A stretch of DNA of 64,000 bases from a virus. Numbering within the stretch: position 1 is the stretch's first letter; every line of letters starts with the position of its first letter. The DNA lies in IMG/VR virus record IMGVR_UViG_3300008267_000004, positions 1-64,000 of that record; one strand, given 5' to 3'. Of the stretch, positions 63,091 through 64,000 are shown one piece after another. The notes under the pieces are model-generated. The model ran no database searches. It was not told the DNA's origin and saw only the letters and a list, made by a program, of their open reading frames with translations. The position numbers were made by a program, and so were the translations under genes.

Positions 63091-63766
63091 TTAATATTAC
63101 CCAATTATTTTTATAATATGGATTTGCATTATTTTTTCTTATATATCTATGTATAAACTTTGGCTTATCTTTTAATTCTGGGATATGATCAATCATGGCC
63201 GCAAAAGAACTATCCATACAATGTATTTCTTCGCTATCCTCTATCAATTTAATATAATCAAAAATACTATTTTGTGAATCTTTTCCGAGTATATGATTTG
63301 GCCGGTATATTTTATGTTTAAAATTATTTTTTATAACAAGACCTCTGCTGATATCATCGTGAACAAATATATATTTATGCCCTATTTCAGATCTAAGTAA
63401 GTTTTCTTTTTCTTTATCTCTATTAATATAAAAACTTTCCCATCTTTTTTCATAATCAATATTACTTTGTCTATAAAATGCTTTACAAAAATCCTCATTT
63501 CGTAATATAAAATTAGGCTGTTCAAAACATCCAATTTTTATTGGTAGGAATACTCTCTGATATTTTTTTATCATATCATTATCATCGTCTACTGGGAGGA
63601 TAGTTATATCCTCTAGATCTTTGAACATTGCCTTGACGTTTAACAAATTATGTTTTTTAACGGGATACACGATAGTATCATATGTTTTTAATAATTCTCT
63701 TGTCATACCATTACAAATTATGTGATCACCTAATCCAAGGTGATGAAATAAATAACCATTTTTCAT
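63083..63766 (-). CDS. Heptosyltransferase-like (GT9-type) protein
   Basis: A 227-residue protein with HHLGLGDHIICNGMTRELL (8-26), which resembles the N-terminal GLGDxI loop of GT9 ADP-heptose transferases, and a C-terminal part with FVHDDISRG, YRPNHI and EIHCMDSSFAAMID, matching the nucleotide-sugar half of that GT-B fold. It is shorter than usual (about 320-350 residues). The adjacent ADP-heptose-type genes support transfer of a heptose. It overlaps the partial gene at the right edge by ATGA and the nucleotidyltransferase by 8 bases. Confidence 0.6.
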   Translation of the reverse strand: MKNGYLFHHLGLGDHIICNGMTRELLKTYDTIVYPVKKHNLLNVKAMFKDLEDITILPVDDDNDMIKKYQRVFLPIKIGCFEQPNFILRNEDFCKAFYRQSNIDYEKRWESFYINRDKEKENLLRSEIGHKYIFVHDDISRGLVIKNNFKHKIYRPNHILGKDSQNSIFDYIKLIEDSEEIHCMDSSFAAMIDHIPELKDKPKFIHRYIRKNNANPYYKNNWVILNE

Positions 63767-64000
63767 TTAATAGCCGCCTTTAAAATTTCTCTATGGGATG
63801 GATCACATACAGTATCGTCATGATTAAAAGGTTCTCCAACAAAATTATATTCTTCTCTTTTGCTTGGAAATGGATTTTTTACAAAAAATTCATCGTGTAT
63901 TACGCAATTATTCTTAAAAATATTCCATATATATTTTTGTAAAAAAATTTGATCATAGTGATATTGCTCTGGGACGTTCTTAGCTAAATTAAGTAAATTT
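63763..64000 (-). CDS. C-terminal end of a protein of the sugar operon (cut by window edge)
   Basis: I translated this by eye: the frame is open from base 64000 to the TGA at 63763, giving 78 residues. Readable pieces are QYHYDQIFLQKYIWNIFKNN, VIHDEFFVKNPFPSKREE and NFVGEPFNHDDTV. A DQxFL plus HDEFF pattern occurs, as I recall, near the end of some glycosyltransferase-like proteins of phage and bacterial surface clusters. The start lies outside the window. It overlaps the next gene by ATGA, so it is in the same operon. Confidence 0.5.
   Translation of the reverse strand, partial: NLLNLAKNVPEQYHYDQIFLQKYIWNIFKNNCVIHDEFFVKNPFPSKREEYNFVGEPFNHDDTVCDPSHREILKAAIK

Noticed and set aside
1-64000. 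CRISPR array, transposon, integrase or prophage attachment site
   Set aside because: I saw no regular spaced repeats, transposase or recombinase motifs, or flanking duplications. The short SGS-type repeats belong to fibre shafts.

Overview
The window is an uninterrupted stretch of a large tailed-phage (Caudoviricetes, myovirus) genome. It is clearly AT-rich, and every gene I can support lies on the minus strand, so transcription runs from high to low coordinates. Genes are packed with small gaps or overlaps (TAATG, ATGA, TAGTG). No gene-free gap exceeds about 170 bases, and I recognise no tRNA, rRNA, CRISPR array, integrase or insertion sequence. T4-like hallmarks (large terminase, portal, prohead protease, gp25 and gp6 baseplate wedge proteins, gp15-like tail terminator, late sigma factor, Mre11/Rad50-type nuclease) make it a distant T4-like, probably jumbo-sized, phage. 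Heptose/LPS-type sugar genes and spanin-like lysis proteins suggest a Gram-negative host; the host itself cannot be named from the sequence.

Layout in the order of transcription. (1) 64.0-54.1 kb: an operon of about 15 surface-sugar genes. It holds a heptosyltransferase-like protein, a split HldE (nucleotidyltransferase plus PfkB kinase), two HAD phosphatases, two cupins, a sugar nucleotidyltransferase, three glycosyltransferase-like proteins, a SAM methyltransferase, a mini-GDPD, a GDP-fucose-synthase-like reductase and, most unexpectedly, a RuBisCO-like protein. (2) 54.1-52.4 kb: small conserved phage genes and a gp55-like late sigma factor. (3) 52.4-19.6 kb: tail and baseplate module with a hub carrying an NlpC/P60 peptidase domain, gp25, gp6, giant 2226- and 3250-residue virion proteins, and paralogous tail proteins. 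(4) 19.6-16.4 kb: fibre/adhesin genes rich in SGS-type repeats. (5) 16.4-10.9 kb: RuvC-like resolvase, primase and a single-chain Mre11-Rad50 fusion. (6) 10.9-9.8 kb: a holin/spanin-like lysis cassette. (7) 9.8-0.5 kb: head module with Ala/Pro-rich putative core or internal proteins, TerL, portal and prohead protease. (8) The left edge enters another fibre gene.

The most notable observation is the RuBisCO-like protein at 56868-58061. It keeps the two active-site lysines and the Lys-x-Asp-Glu metal/carbamate motif but has lost the loop-6 lysine and the substrate-phosphate arginine of true RuBisCO. It sits inside what looks like a nucleotide-sugar and glycan-modifying operon, which suggests an enolase, isomerase or decarboxylase-type step in making an unusual sugar. 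Other points of interest are the Mre11-Rad50 fusion, a shared N-terminal motif in three small proteins that resembles a head-protease cleavage tag, a 25-residue microprotein followed by a strong hairpin, and a nested RNA fold inside the holin gene.
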